A stretch of DNA of 64,000 bases from Clostridium sp. OF03-18AA (GCF_003478035.1 NZ_QUEP01000007.1:62001-126000); one strand, 5' to 3'. Positions 17,139 through 25,258 are shown, counted from the stretch's first letter. A program made the numbers and translations. Notes: generated by a model not told the origin, from the sequence alone.

Positions 17139-17184
17139 AAAAAGATGCGGAAATCCAGCACTCTCTGAATTTCAGCATCTTTTT
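17139..17184. terminator. Terminator after DUF362 gene
   Basis: AAAAAGATGC (17139-17148) and GCATCTTTTT (17175-17184), extended inside by GGAAAT / ATTTC, form a bidirectional hairpin. It lies 45 bases beyond the DUF362 stop, between that gene and spoVAD. Confidence 0.82.
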
Positions 17185-17228
17185 CATTTCCATATTTTAT
17201 TTCCATATCTGCGTTTCGCGCGTTACGA

Positions 17229-18227
17229 TCAGCCCTCAAACGGCTTTACATCTTTGACTGCTTCCTTCGGAATGATCTCATGGTCCTCATCATCGATATC
17301 GATGAGTTTATACTTGTCGTTGCCCATGTGGAGTTCCTTCATATAGGAAAGCTGGCGAAGACCATGGCGGGTCTCCATGCGCTCTACGAGATCTTTATGC
17401 TGATCTTCCTTTAATGCGTACACAAGGTCCACGGAAGCCTGATCCGCGGCAAGGATATCGCGGGACGCAACAATTCCGATGTTCGGTGTTACGACCGGAG
17501 CAGCCGCACATCCTTCACAGTCACAGGATACGGACATGTTGCGGAGAACATTCACGAATGTGATGTGTTCACCGAAATGGTCCACAACTGATTTCGTGGA
17601 TTCCGCGATGCGCTCCATAAGCTCTTCCATGCTGATGCTCCACATATTGTCGGAACCCTCTACTGTATGGATCATTCCCTTTCCGATCCGTCCGTCCGCA
17701 CAGCCGATCCCGATATTCTTATTGGAACCGCCGAAACCGCCCATCGTGTGACCTTTAAAGTGAGTCAGGACAACCAGGGAATCATAATCTGCAAGATCTT
17801 TTCCCACAGACATCTCGGTAAACCATTTTCCGCCCTTTACCGGGAACATCGTCGTTCCGTTCTCATCCAGGATATCCACCGGGCAGAATGTCCAGCCATT
17901 GACCTTTAAAGTCTCTCTGTGCTGTTCTGTCGTATAGCGGTCTCCCTCATAATATGTATTCGTCTCCACGATCGCTGCATCCGGAAGATCCTTCTCGACC
18001 AGTTCCTTCACCCATGTATGCGGGATGATATTCGGACCGTTCTTCTCGCCTGTGTGGAGCTTGATCCCGATCTTTCCCTCGATCTTCTCATTGACGCGCT
18101 CGTAGATCTTTCTCAGACCTTCCGGGGAGAGATCTCTTGTAAAGTATACAACAGACTCCTCCCCCGTTCTCTCTTCATATGGAATATAATGTTCTCCGCC
18201 GGTTCCCGGTAAAATTTTCTGTGCCAC
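17229..18227 (-). CDS. DUF362 domain protein
   Basis: A 332-residue DUF362 protein. Typical segments are KIGIKLHTGEKNGPN, VETNTYY, LTHFKGHTMGGFGGSNKNIGIGCADGRIGKG and VSCDCEGCAAAPVVTPNIGIVASRDILAADQASVDLV. The cysteine cluster CDCEGC suggests a metal or Fe-S site, as in other members fused to ferredoxin domains, but this protein has no 4Fe-4S ferredoxin motif. I chose the GTG at 18227 because AAAGGAGG lies five bases before it. Cytosolic, no signal peptide. The gene sits between spoVAC and spoVAD with its own MerR-type promoter and terminator, so it is probably not a germination gene but a stress- or redox-controlled one. Confidence 0.88.
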   Translation of the reverse strand: MAQKILPGTGGEHYIPYEERTGEESVVYFTRDLSPEGLRKIYERVNEKIEGKIGIKLHTGEKNGPNIIPHTWVKELVEKDLPDAAIVETNTYYEGDRYTTEQHRETLKVNGWTFCPVDILDENGTTMFPVKGGKWFTEMSVGKDLADYDSLVVLTHFKGHTMGGFGGSNKNIGIGCADGRIGKGMIHTVEGSDNMWSISMEELMERIAESTKSVVDHFGEHITFVNVLRNMSVSCDCEGCAAAPVVTPNIGIVASRDILAADQASVDLVYALKEDQHKDLVERMETRHGLRQLSYMKELHMGNDKYKLIDIDDEDHEIIPKEAVKDVKPFEG

Positions 18228-18255
18228 AATGTCCTCCTTTTTGTGATAAAAAGTT

Positions 18256-18281
18256 TGCGGCTGTTCTTTTACACAGCCGCA
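18256..18281 (-). promoter_or_regulatory. 5' leader hairpin of DUF362 gene
   Basis: TGCGGCTG / CAGCCGCA form a perfect 8-bp stem with a 10-base loop, just downstream of the predicted transcription start and about 28 bases before the GTG. It may protect the message. Confidence 0.6.
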
Positions 18282-18301
18282 TAAGTTCATTTTCTGATAT
18301 G

Positions 18302-18332
18302 ATTATAAAACTTAAACTTAGGTTTAAGTCAA
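18302..18332 (-). promoter_or_regulatory. MerR-type promoter with dyad in a 19-bp spacer
   Basis: On the minus strand TTGACT (18327-18332) and TATAAT (18302-18307) are 19 bp apart rather than 17. The spacer carries the palindrome CTTAAAC-N4-GTTTAAG (18311-18328). An overlong spacer holding a dyad is the hallmark of promoters activated by MerR-family proteins. The motif resembles the CTTAAAG-N4-CTTTAAG sites of AdhR-type regulators. No merR gene lies in the window. Confidence 0.82.
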
Positions 18333-18408
18333 GGACTTTTTAGCTAAAATATTGTAAAATACAAAAGCATACGAAGAGACCGTTCGACTGTATAAGATCC
18401 GAATTTTC

Positions 18409-18849
18409 CTAGAATCTCCAGAAAAATTTCACCATTCCGAGTACCCAGCTCGCAAAGACCCCATAGAGGATCACCGGTCCGGCGATCGTAAAGATCTTGC
18501 AGCCGATCCCGAAGACATGGCCCTCCGCCTTATATTCGATTGCCGGCGAAACCACCGAATTTGCAAAACCGGTGATCGGAACGAGCGCTCCGGCACCGCC
18601 GAATTTTACGATTTTCTGGTATATATGGGTTCCCGTGAGGATCACGCTGAGTCCGATGAGACTTAAGGTTGTCCATGATGCAGCGCTCTCTTTTTCGATA
18701 CCGAAAGACATATAGACAGAAGTCAGAATCTGCCCCAGCATGCAGATCAGTCCGCCGACCAGGAATGCGCGCCAGAGATTTTTCCAGGTGTTGTGGACCG
18801 GCGTCACCTGCTTTACATAGTTTCCGTATTCTTTTTTGTCGATCTCCAT
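18409..18849 (-). CDS. spoVAC: Stage V sporulation protein AC
   Basis: A 146-residue membrane protein with several hydrophobic segments and the family signatures AFLVGGLICMLGQ, FGGAGALVPITGFANSVVSPAIEYKAEGHVFGIGCKIF and GPVILYG. It is a homologue of SpoVAE and in Bacillus acts as a mechanosensitive-like part of the dipicolinate channel. I use the ATG at 18849; the GTG three codons upstream forms part of the ribosome site GAGGTGA. It follows spoVAB by 134 bases. Confidence 0.94.
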   Translation of the reverse strand: MEIDKKEYGNYVKQVTPVHNTWKNLWRAFLVGGLICMLGQILTSVYMSFGIEKESAASWTTLSLIGLSVILTGTHIYQKIVKFGGAGALVPITGFANSVVSPAIEYKAEGHVFGIGCKIFTIAGPVILYGVFASWVLGMVKFFWRF

Positions 18850-18983
18850 AAGTTTCACCTCATAATTTTCAACTCAGACACACATACACTCCGGCGCAGA
18901 ATTTCAACCGGCACAGACTGACAGGCACTTTGCAGGATTTCTCTGCAGCCATGGGCTTTTTGCTGCCCGAAAGCAGCTTTTCA

Positions 18984-19406
18984 TTATCCGAAATCTCTTA
19001 TAAAATACACTGCTGCCCCAAACGCTTTCCCCGCTGCCACAGCCAGGATCACATACTGAAGTCCCACCGCAAGCCGGATCCGTCTGTTTAAAACAGGGAG
19101 CGCCTTTAACGTCTCCGCAAGTGACATCACGAGACAACCGACAAAGATCCCCACAGACATGCCGCATATTACAAGCACGATTCTCCCAGGAAACGGAAAC
19201 GGTACACGGTAGAGATCCGCCAGATTTCCCCATACTCCCCCGAGGATCAGCAGTGTCTCATAGAGCAGCACATGTTCTGCCGTGTGCGTCACACCGATGA
19301 GCCGCGGAAAAACACCGATGATCGCAAGAAAGGCAAAGATTCCGGCCGCGATGACAGCACCCGCTCCGAGACCCGCAAACGCCAGGAGTCCAAGTCTAAG
19401 ATACAT
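18984..19406 (-). CDS. spoVAB: Stage V sporulation protein AB
   Basis: A 140-residue protein with four predicted membrane spans, matching SpoVAB (LGLLAFAGLGAGAVIAAGIFAFLAIIGVFPRL, TAEHVLLYET, GIFVGCLVMSLAETLKALPVLNRR). AAAGGAG precedes the ATG. It overlaps the end of spoVAA by 11 bases, so translation is coupled. Membrane component of the spore dipicolinic-acid machinery, expressed in the forespore. Confidence 0.92.
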   Translation of the reverse strand: MYLRLGLLAFAGLGAGAVIAAGIFAFLAIIGVFPRLIGVTHTAEHVLLYETLLILGGVWGNLADLYRVPFPFPGRIVLVICGMSVGIFVGCLVMSLAETLKALPVLNRRIRLAVGLQYVILAVAAGKAFGAAVYFIRDFG

Positions 19407-20028
19407 CGATCCCCGACTCCTTTCTCCCGCCGTTTTTGATCAGCGTCTTATTCAGGTTTTCCTCGTACAGGCGCATCTCCACCTCGATCGGAGTCGGATC
19501 CACCGTGATCTTCCAGGATGCAAAATGATTGAAAAACAGCAGGATTCCCACTGCAAGTCCTACGGAGTAAGATGCCTCGAGGATCGTCGGCCCGTCCGCC
19601 CGTGTCCCAATGACCATCTCGTAGAGCTTCGCGAATACATCCGTCACATTGGCGTCATTGTTGAAGGTCATGATCGCAAATGCTGCCCCGAAAAAAGCCA
19701 CCGCAGAGACAAGTCCCGTCTTCATCCACTCCCAGAGGCGGCTTTTCCTCCTTTTCGCCCGGTATGTGACAACAAAATCTGTTTCTCCGAGATTGTCCAC
19801 CTGGATATTCTGCCCGGCCTTCTCGATCTTTTCCACAAGATCCATGACGTTTCCGACATAGGCCGCCTCCTTTCCCTCTCCGGAAAATGAGGTGACCTTC
19901 ACGGCTTTCGCCTTCGCCTCCGCAGCCCTGTCGCTGCTGTGGACATCTGCGATCATCCCCAGATACACTTCTGTCTCGTAAACCTCTTTCACCTGAGGGA
20001 TTTTTAAGTAGACAGTCGTACTGCTCAT
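19396..20028 (-). CDS. spoVAA: Stage V sporulation protein AA
   Basis: About 210 residues: a cytosolic N-terminal domain (YLKIPQVKEVYETEVYLGMIADVHS), then two hydrophobic segments (about residues 105-125 and 150-172), then a conserved tail including DPTPIEVEMRLYEENLNKTLIKNG. I use the ATG at 20028, which overlaps the previous stop as ATGA; a GTG three codons upstream is possible. First of the spoVA genes proper. Confidence 0.9.
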   Translation of the reverse strand: MSSTTVYLKIPQVKEVYETEVYLGMIADVHSSDRAAEAKAKAVKVTSFSGEGKEAAYVGNVMDLVEKIEKAGQNIQVDNLGETDFVVTYRAKRRKSRLWEWMKTGLVSAVAFFGAAFAIMTFNNDANVTDVFAKLYEMVIGTRADGPTILEASYSVGLAVGILLFFNHFASWKITVDPTPIEVEMRLYEENLNKTLIKNGGRKESGIDVS

Positions 20029-20249
20029 GCCTTCCACGGCTTTCTTTCCACGTCCTCAAGTGTCTTTAAGATCCCTGTGACACTCCCTTTCCGGACTGGA
20101 GCTTCCGCCCCCGGAACCATCACAAACGTCCCGGACTGCTCCGCATGTTTCGCCGGAACCGCCACAAGAAAATACCAGAACACAAATACCAGAACCGCCA
20201 GCGCCAGCACCGCAAAAATAATCTCCACATAGTCTTTCAACGGTTTCAT
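20025..20249 (-). CDS. Small single-span membrane protein preceding spoVAA
   Basis: A 74-residue protein with one strong transmembrane helix (about residues 9-32, IIFAVLALAVLVFVFWYFLVAV) and a short extracytoplasmic or luminal tail rich in charged residues. GGTGG lies eight bases before the ATG. Its stop overlaps the spoVAA start (ATGA), so it belongs to the spoVA transcript. I know no Bacillus spoVA counterpart. Coupling implies a forespore membrane role, perhaps helping SpoVAA, but this is inference. Confidence 0.75.
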   Translation of the reverse strand: MKPLKDYVEIIFAVLALAVLVFVFWYFLVAVPAKHAEQSGTFVMVPGAEAPVRKGSVTGILKTLEDVERKPWKA

Positions 20250-20289
20250 TTCACATTCCACCTTTTCATCCAAACTTTTCTGTCAGGAG

Positions 20290-20320
20290 AAGGATGCGCA
20301 GGATGGAATGGTTTTATGCA
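20290..20320 (-). promoter_or_regulatory. Possible sigma-G promoter of spoVA operon
   Basis: On the minus strand TGCATA (20315-20320) and CATCCTT (20290-20296) are 18 bp apart. This is close to the sigma-G pattern TGAATA-N17/18-CATACTA, about 35 bases before the small membrane protein start. spoVA is a known sigma-G operon in Bacillus. Confidence 0.5.
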
Positions 20321-20466
20321 AGGTTTTATTTGCGGCCTGATTTTTTTCTGTCTTAACCTAAGTTTTTGTATCTCATTTTCCAGCACATATTTATAAATCT
20401 GTCGTTCTTGTTCACTATCCGGCATTTTATCGGCACTATTCGGCACTTTTTTGGGGGGTATCGAGA

Positions 20467-21189
20467 TCACTCCCCCATCATCCTCTCCCGCATCTCCCGC
20501 AGGATCTTCTTCTCCAGCCGTGACACCTGAACCTGTGAAATTCCAAGTCGGGATGCGATTGCAGTCTGGGTCTGGTTTTCAAAATAGCGCAGCTTTATGA
20601 GCTGCTGTTCCCGCTCCCCGAGGTCAGAGAGAAGCTCTGACAAAACGATCCTGTCCAGGACACGGTCGTTCTCTGATGTCTTTTCCGCGATCTTATCGGC
20701 CAGGCAGCCTCCGGTCCCGTCACCGGGATCAAACGGCTCATAGATGGAGCCGACTCTCGCCCCGGCTTCCATGGACGCCGCCACCTCCTCACGGCTCGCC
20801 CCGACGGACTTTGCAAGTTCCTCCACGGTCGGCTCCCTCCCGAGATCCGCTTCCAGCTTCTCTCTTGCCGCTCCTACCTTCCCGGCAAGCTCCTTTAACG
20901 GCCTGCTGACCTTGATCATGCCGTCGTCGCGGAGAAACCGGCGGATCTCACCGAGGATCATCGGTACCGCATACGTTGAAAACTGGACGCCAAGCTCTGT
21001 GTCAAACCGGTCAATGGCCTTCATGAGCCCGATATTTCCGATCTGGAACAGATCTTCCACTTCCGTTCCACGGCCCGCAAACCTCTTTACAATACTCCAG
21101 ACAAGTCCTGCATTCTCCATAACGAGCCGGTCTCTCGCCTCTTTATCCCCTGCGTGTGAACATTTTAAAAGTTCCGCAGTGTCCGCCAT
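20467..21189 (-). CDS. sigF: RNA polymerase sigma factor SigF
   Basis: A 240-residue forespore-specific sigma factor. Region 2 contains LVWSIVKRFAGRGTEVEDLFQIGNIGLMKAIDRFD and FSTYAVPMILGEIRRFLRDDGMIKVSRPLKEL. Region 4 contains LIKLRYFENQTQTAIASRLGISQVQVSRLEKKIL. It is third in the spoIIA operon, four bases after spoIIAB, and would direct forespore genes once freed from SpoIIAB. The order spoIIAA-spoIIAB-sigF followed by spoVA is that of Bacillus subtilis. Confidence 0.97.
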   Translation of the reverse strand: MADTAELLKCSHAGDKEARDRLVMENAGLVWSIVKRFAGRGTEVEDLFQIGNIGLMKAIDRFDTELGVQFSTYAVPMILGEIRRFLRDDGMIKVSRPLKELAGKVGAAREKLEADLGREPTVEELAKSVGASREEVAASMEAGARVGSIYEPFDPGDGTGGCLADKIAEKTSENDRVLDRIVLSELLSDLGEREQQLIKLRYFENQTQTAIASRLGISQVQVSRLEKKILREMRERMMGE

Positions 21190-21193
21190 CCCG

Positions 21194-21670
21194 TCACCTG
21201 CCGATCTTCTTTTTCATCGTGACGGAGGTTCCCTTTCCCGGCGCGGAGACGACCTCCACCTGGTCCATAAACGCCTCCATGAAGGAAAATCCCATGCCGG
21301 ACCGACCGTCCTCCGGGCATGTCGTGAACATCGGCTCCATCGCCTGCTCCACATCCGCGATCCCGACGCCCTCGTCCCGGACTGTCACGGAAAACAGCCG
21401 CTCTTTCTCCCATGCTGTCGCAGCGAGAGTTATTTTCCCTTTCCCGCCCCGGTATCCGTGGATCACCGCATTCGTTACCGCCTCCGAGACTGCCGTTTTG
21501 ATGTCATCCAGCTCTTCCAGGGTCGGATCCAGGCGGCTCGCAAAGACAGCCGCGACAACTCTCGCAAACTCCTCATTCTCGGACCGGCTCTCCATCACGA
21601 GTTCCATCGTCTCACACGCCGCCGTCTCCTCGCCTTTCCCATTCTGCACATTCTTCACCGTCGTCTCCAT
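21194..21670 (-). CDS. spoIIAB: Anti-sigma F factor SpoIIAB
   Basis: A 158-residue GHKL serine kinase with the ATP-binding motifs EAVTNAVIHGY (N box), VRDEGVGIADVEQAM (G1) and EDGRSGMGFSFMEAFMD (G2). It binds and holds SigF and phosphorylates SpoIIAA. A short variable N-terminal extension of about 20 residues precedes the core. Two bases separate it from spoIIAA. Confidence 0.97.
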   Translation of the reverse strand: METTVKNVQNGKGEETAACETMELVMESRSENEEFARVVAAVFASRLDPTLEELDDIKTAVSEAVTNAVIHGYRGGKGKITLAATAWEKERLFSVTVRDEGVGIADVEQAMEPMFTTCPEDGRSGMGFSFMEAFMDQVEVVSAPGKGTSVTMKKKIGR

Positions 21671-21672
21671 CC

Positions 21673-22014
21673 CTATACCTCCCTGCTGTAAATCGCTTCT
21701 TCCTTTGACTCATACTGGTGCATCAGTCCTAGGATCCCCGCAACCTTCAGGACGCGCATGACCTGCGGGCAGGCGCCGTAAAAGCTTGTGTGCCCCGCCT
21801 TCATCTGCTTGTAGCGGTTTAAGAGGACTCCGATGCCGGAGCTGTCCATAAACCGCGTCCGCGTAAAATCAAAGATGATCCTGGAGACATAATTTTCCGC
21901 CATCAGAAGATCTGTCTCATAACGCAGATTCCTGCAGTTATGGTGGTCAAACTCCTTCGGCAGATGAATGATGAGTGTCGGACCTTTCGCCTCGTATACA
22001 AATGAATCTTCCAT
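21673..22014 (-). CDS. spoIIAA: Anti-anti-sigma factor SpoIIAA
   Basis: A 113-residue STAS-domain protein. The phosphorylatable serine lies in RFMDSSGIGVLLNRYK. In its unphosphorylated form it displaces SigF from SpoIIAB. AGGAGAGG precedes the ATG. First gene of the operon; a terminator at 22064-22099 isolates it from the upstream TPR gene. I did not identify its sigma-H promoter with confidence. Confidence 0.96.
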   Translation of the reverse strand: MEDSFVYEAKGPTLIIHLPKEFDHHNCRNLRYETDLLMAENYVSRIIFDFTRTRFMDSSGIGVLLNRYKQMKAGHTSFYGACPQVMRVLKVAGILGLMHQYESKEEAIYSREV

Positions 22015-22063
22015 ATGTTCTTCCTCTCCTTTTCTATAATCTGATTATTTCCGGCCAAACAAA

Positions 22064-22099
22064 AAGAGACCTCACAGCTTTTCTTCTGTAAAGTCTCTT
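22064..22099 (-). terminator. Terminator of TPR membrane protein gene
   Basis: AAGAGAC / GTCTCTT with an inner ACAG / CTGT pair and a T run on the minus strand, 20 bases after the TPR gene stop. Confidence 0.82.
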
Positions 22100-22118
22100 G
22101 ATCATTTTTATTTGATTT

Positions 22119-23423
22119 CTAGTATCCCCGCTCCGTCTTCGCCTTCTCCGCAAACTCCGAATCCGCAAAGTTCATGATGACCTGTCCGAACATCTGGTTC
22201 GCATTGTCGGTGTCGCCCTTTGCCTTGTACACCATTCCCATGTTGTAGATGACTTCCGGGTTTTTGTCGTTGAATTCCATGTATTTCTCATAGTAGCGGA
22301 GTGCTGTGTCATAATCCCCGACGGAGTTTGACTGGACTGCTGCCGCCATAAGGACCGCCGGGGCATTTGTGTCCATGTCCGCTTTGATCTCATTTAAGAT
22401 CGCCACAGAACTGTCATCCGTGATCTTCGACTGATCCATGTCCACATAGCTTAAAACCGCCGTGTTCATGTCCCCTTTTCGGTACGCATCGAGGATCTTT
22501 GCGAGTGTCGCATACTGGTTTACCGTGCTTCCTGAATCCCCCTTCAGGTCATTTAACTGACCTTCCGCGTCCTCCTTCTGCTTCTGGTAATCCTCAACCT
22601 GGAGCTTTAACTTGTCCGTCTCCTGGTTTGCGAGATTCAGCTTATCCGTGTAGGACTGCATCTCCTGATTATGTTCATAATTGAGCGCCCGCTCTCTCGC
22701 CGGCATGATGAGGAATACGACCATGACCGCGCCCAGGACAAGACCGATGCCGATATTGATGATCGACTGCCAGCCTGTATTCTCCTTATAAGTCGGCGGC
22801 AGGATCACATCATCATCCTGCATTTCCCGGTGGGAGAACGCATTTTTCAGCTTTCTCTTTTCCACCTCCGCCTTTCCGGTATGCTCTTTTACATACTCCA
22901 TGTACCGGGTGGCCTTCTCGTTGTTGTTGTCGATCTGGAGCACCTTGACCAGGGACTTTCCCGCCTTCACATAATCGCCGTGCTCCATGTAGAGGAGCGC
23001 GAGGAGCAGATGCGCCTTCACGAAATTCGGCTTCTCATCGACGATCCTCTTTAACTGCAGGACAGCGAGATCATCGCTGTCATTCTGCGCATAAAACAGT
23101 GCCTGGTTGAATTTCTTCACCATCTGGCTCGCGATCTCCAGCTGTCCCGGCTTTCTCTGCACCTCATCAAGGTAATGGTCCGCGCGGTTGTTGTCCGGCT
23201 GGAGATTGATGCTGATGACCCACTGGATCAGCGCATCCGACGTCTCCCCCATCTCGTAAAAGATGAGTCCCAGAAGGTTTCTGGCATCCGTGTGGTATTT
23301 ATTAAACTGCAGGGCACGCTTTAAAAATCTCGCCGCCCCGGAAAGGTTTCTCTCCTTTGCCATTTCCAGACCACGGTTATAATAGCTGTTCGCCGCGTAC
23401 TGGATCTTCTGCATTTCATCCAT
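22119..23423 (-). CDS. TPR-repeat membrane protein
   Basis: A 434-residue protein. The cytosolic N-terminal region (about 1-170) is built of tetratricopeptide repeats (for example AARFLKRALQFNKYHTDARNLLGLIFYEMG and LLALLYMEHGDYVKAGKSLVKVLQID). A single membrane span follows (about 217-240, INIGIGLVLGAVMVVFLIMPA), then a coiled coil (about 245-290), then C-terminal TPRs (NPEVIYNMGMVYKAKGDTDNANQMFGQVI). This TPR-TM-coil-TPR plan suggests a scaffold linking both sides of the membrane. A weak ribosome site lies within the end of the small upstream gene. Function unknown. Confidence 0.87.
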   Translation of the reverse strand: MDEMQKIQYAANSYYNRGLEMAKERNLSGAARFLKRALQFNKYHTDARNLLGLIFYEMGETSDALIQWVISINLQPDNNRADHYLDEVQRKPGQLEIASQMVKKFNQALFYAQNDSDDLAVLQLKRIVDEKPNFVKAHLLLALLYMEHGDYVKAGKSLVKVLQIDNNNEKATRYMEYVKEHTGKAEVEKRKLKNAFSHREMQDDDVILPPTYKENTGWQSIINIGIGLVLGAVMVVFLIMPARERALNYEHNQEMQSYTDKLNLANQETDKLKLQVEDYQKQKEDAEGQLNDLKGDSGSTVNQYATLAKILDAYRKGDMNTAVLSYVDMDQSKITDDSSVAILNEIKADMDTNAPAVLMAAAVQSNSVGDYDTALRYYEKYMEFNDKNPEVIYNMGMVYKAKGDTDNANQMFGQVIMNFADSEFAEKAKTERGY

Positions 23424-23426
23424 ATA

Positions 23427-23570
23427 TTACTTTTCCTTCTTGATATCCTTCATGATGTCCATCATGATGTCAGCCATATCTGTGAGGTCACTCTTTACGA
23501 TCGCATCGCTGACCGCCTCGACCTCCAGACTCGGTTTAAAACGCTCGATCTCTTCTTCAAAATTGATCAT
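23427..23570 (-). CDS. Small acidic protein, 47 aa
   Basis: A 47-residue protein beginning MINFEEEIERFKPSLEVEAVSDAI, with no membrane segment and a Met/Asp-rich end. AAAGGAGA precedes the ATG at the right distance. Its stop lies three bases before the TPR gene start, so the two are co-transcribed. Not recognised; the strong ribosome site and tight spacing are the reasons for calling it real. Confidence 0.68.
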   Translation of the reverse strand: MINFEEEIERFKPSLEVEAVSDAIVKSDLTDMADIMMDIMKDIKKEK

Positions 23571-23658
23571 ATCTGTATCTCCTTTATCGCTGCAGTCTGT
23601 TCCATGCACGAGACCGCCGCTCCTGCTGCCGCTTTCGTATCTTCCGCGGCATCCGTTA

Positions 23659-25029
23659 TCACTTTTCTCTGCCTGAGTTCCCGAAACACTCCTTCACTTC
23701 CCCCGCCAGATACAGCGATCCGGCGATCAAAGTCAGATCATGTTCCCCGTGAATGCGGAACAGACGGTTTAACGCCTCTTTCACATCCGGACAAACCAGG
23801 ATTTCCGTTTTTTTCCCGCATTCCTGATCGGCAAGCACTTTTGCCGCCTCCTCCAGTTCCCTGACGGAAAGCGTCCGATGGGACTCCATCTTCGCAAGGA
23901 TCCAGAAATCCGGCTGCAGACGCTCTCTGATCTCTGCCAGCATCTCCGGGTACTTCTTGTCCGCGGAGACCGCAAACAGGATCCTCACATGATCCGGATC
24001 CCGCAATTTCTTCAGCCTGCAGGCCGCATCCAGGAACGCCCGGATCCCATCTTCATTGTGCGCCCCGTCAAGGTATACGCCCGGACAGATCTGTTCCATC
24101 CGCGCGGGCCATTTTGCTTTCCGAACCCCCGCCTTCGCCTGCTCCGGCGTCACCGGAAGTCCCGAGACATCTAACGCCCGGATCGCCAGCGCCGCGTTCA
24201 TAAACTGGTAAGGCGCCTCAAACGGGATCTCAAACGGTACCTCTCTGCCGCGGTAAGACAGCTCCAACAGATTTCTGTCCAGCCGGGCAGCCTCATCAGC
24301 CTCCATACCCGCGAGACGGGTTCGGATCCCGCGACCTGCCGTCTCCGGCGTCACAGGAAACTTTTGTACTCCCAGCTCCTCAGCCTTCGCAGAAATCACC
24401 GCTGCCGCCTCCGGAGAACTGCAGTCATATACCACAGGATGGCCCCGCTTTATGATCCCCGCCTTGTGCGCAGCGATCTCCGCGATCGTCGATCCCAGAA
24501 ACGCCGTGTGATCGATGCTGATGGACGTGATGACCGAAACAAGCGGATCCTCCACCACGTTCGTCACATCATATGTACCTCCCATTCCCGTCTCCAGGAC
24601 CAGAACCCTCACACCGGCATTCCGGAAAATACAAAGTCCCATGTAAAACAAAAACTCAAAGTAGGTAGGATGAACCTCTCCCCGCGCAGTCCATTTCTCA
24701 CATACAGCCTGCACCTCCAGAAACGCCCTTACAAAATCCGCCTCCGGGACCATCACCCCGCCGATCAGAAACCGCTCCCGGATATCCACCAGATGCGGCG
24801 AAACAAACGTTCCGCACGGGATTCCCGCTTCGCAGAGCATTGATGTCAAAAAAGCACAAACCGAACCCTTTCCGTTCGTCCCGGCAACATGGATCACCTG
24901 AAACTCCCGGTCCGGATCGCCCAAAAGCCCGAGAAACTCCCGTATCTTCGGGATCCCGCTCTTCTTCCTCGCATACCCCGGGATTGCCTCGATCTGATCC
25001 CACGCGTCCTGCATCGTTATGTACTCCAA
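23659..25029 (-). CDS. folC: Bifunctional folylpolyglutamate synthase / dihydrofolate synthase
   Basis: A Mur-ligase-family protein of about 456 residues. Signatures are HVAGTNGKGSVCAFL (P-loop), SPHLVDIRERFLIGG, ISIDHTAFLGSTIAEIAAHKAGIIKRG, YLDGAHNEDGIRAFL and the C-terminal domain with ADKKYPEML. It adds glutamate to folates and makes dihydrofolate. GGAGGAG lies just before a TTG at 25029, which I take as the start; the ATG five codons later is the alternative. It is downstream of valS on the same strand behind a terminator. Confidence 0.93.
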   Translation of the reverse strand: MEYITMQDAWDQIEAIPGYARKKSGIPKIREFLGLLGDPDREFQVIHVAGTNGKGSVCAFLTSMLCEAGIPCGTFVSPHLVDIRERFLIGGVMVPEADFVRAFLEVQAVCEKWTARGEVHPTYFEFLFYMGLCIFRNAGVRVLVLETGMGGTYDVTNVVEDPLVSVITSISIDHTAFLGSTIAEIAAHKAGIIKRGHPVVYDCSSPEAAAVISAKAEELGVQKFPVTPETAGRGIRTRLAGMEADEAARLDRNLLELSYRGREVPFEIPFEAPYQFMNAALAIRALDVSGLPVTPEQAKAGVRKAKWPARMEQICPGVYLDGAHNEDGIRAFLDAACRLKKLRDPDHVRILFAVSADKKYPEMLAEIRERLQPDFWILAKMESHRTLSVRELEEAAKVLADQECGKKTEILVCPDVKEALNRLFRIHGEHDLTLIAGSLYLAGEVKECFGNSGREK

Positions 25030-25171
25030 GAAAACTCCTCCTCGTCGTGACCTGCTTCTCCCACATATGATACCCGTTTCTCCTGCGTTTTGCAACCCAA
25101 ACATATCGGAACAATTCGACGCATTCCAGCAAAACTCACCACACATGGACATTCACCGCCATCACCGAGCA

Positions 25172-25258
25172 AAGCGCCCGGGAGCTTAGAGGAACCATCC
25201 CCGCATCCCCGGGCACTCCTGTCCGGACGCTCACCGCGTACTTCCGCCAACCTCTCAG
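25172..25258. repeat. Intergenic repeat family A, copy 1
   Basis: About 85 bases resemble 42397-42484 and, inverted, 42257-42323. Shared core AGCTTAGNGGAACCATCCCC, then GCATCCCC, then CTCACCGCGTAC. In this copy the core is framed by GCCCGGG / CCCGGGC, able to pair. It occupies part of the 313-base gap between valS and folC, which otherwise shows only the valS terminator. Confidence 0.7.

Noticed and set aside
20246..20470. Possible 74-codon gene right after sigF
   Set aside because: It starts with a GTG overlapping the sigF stop without a ribosome site, and covers the likely sigma-G promoter of the next operon. Low-complexity basic sequence.
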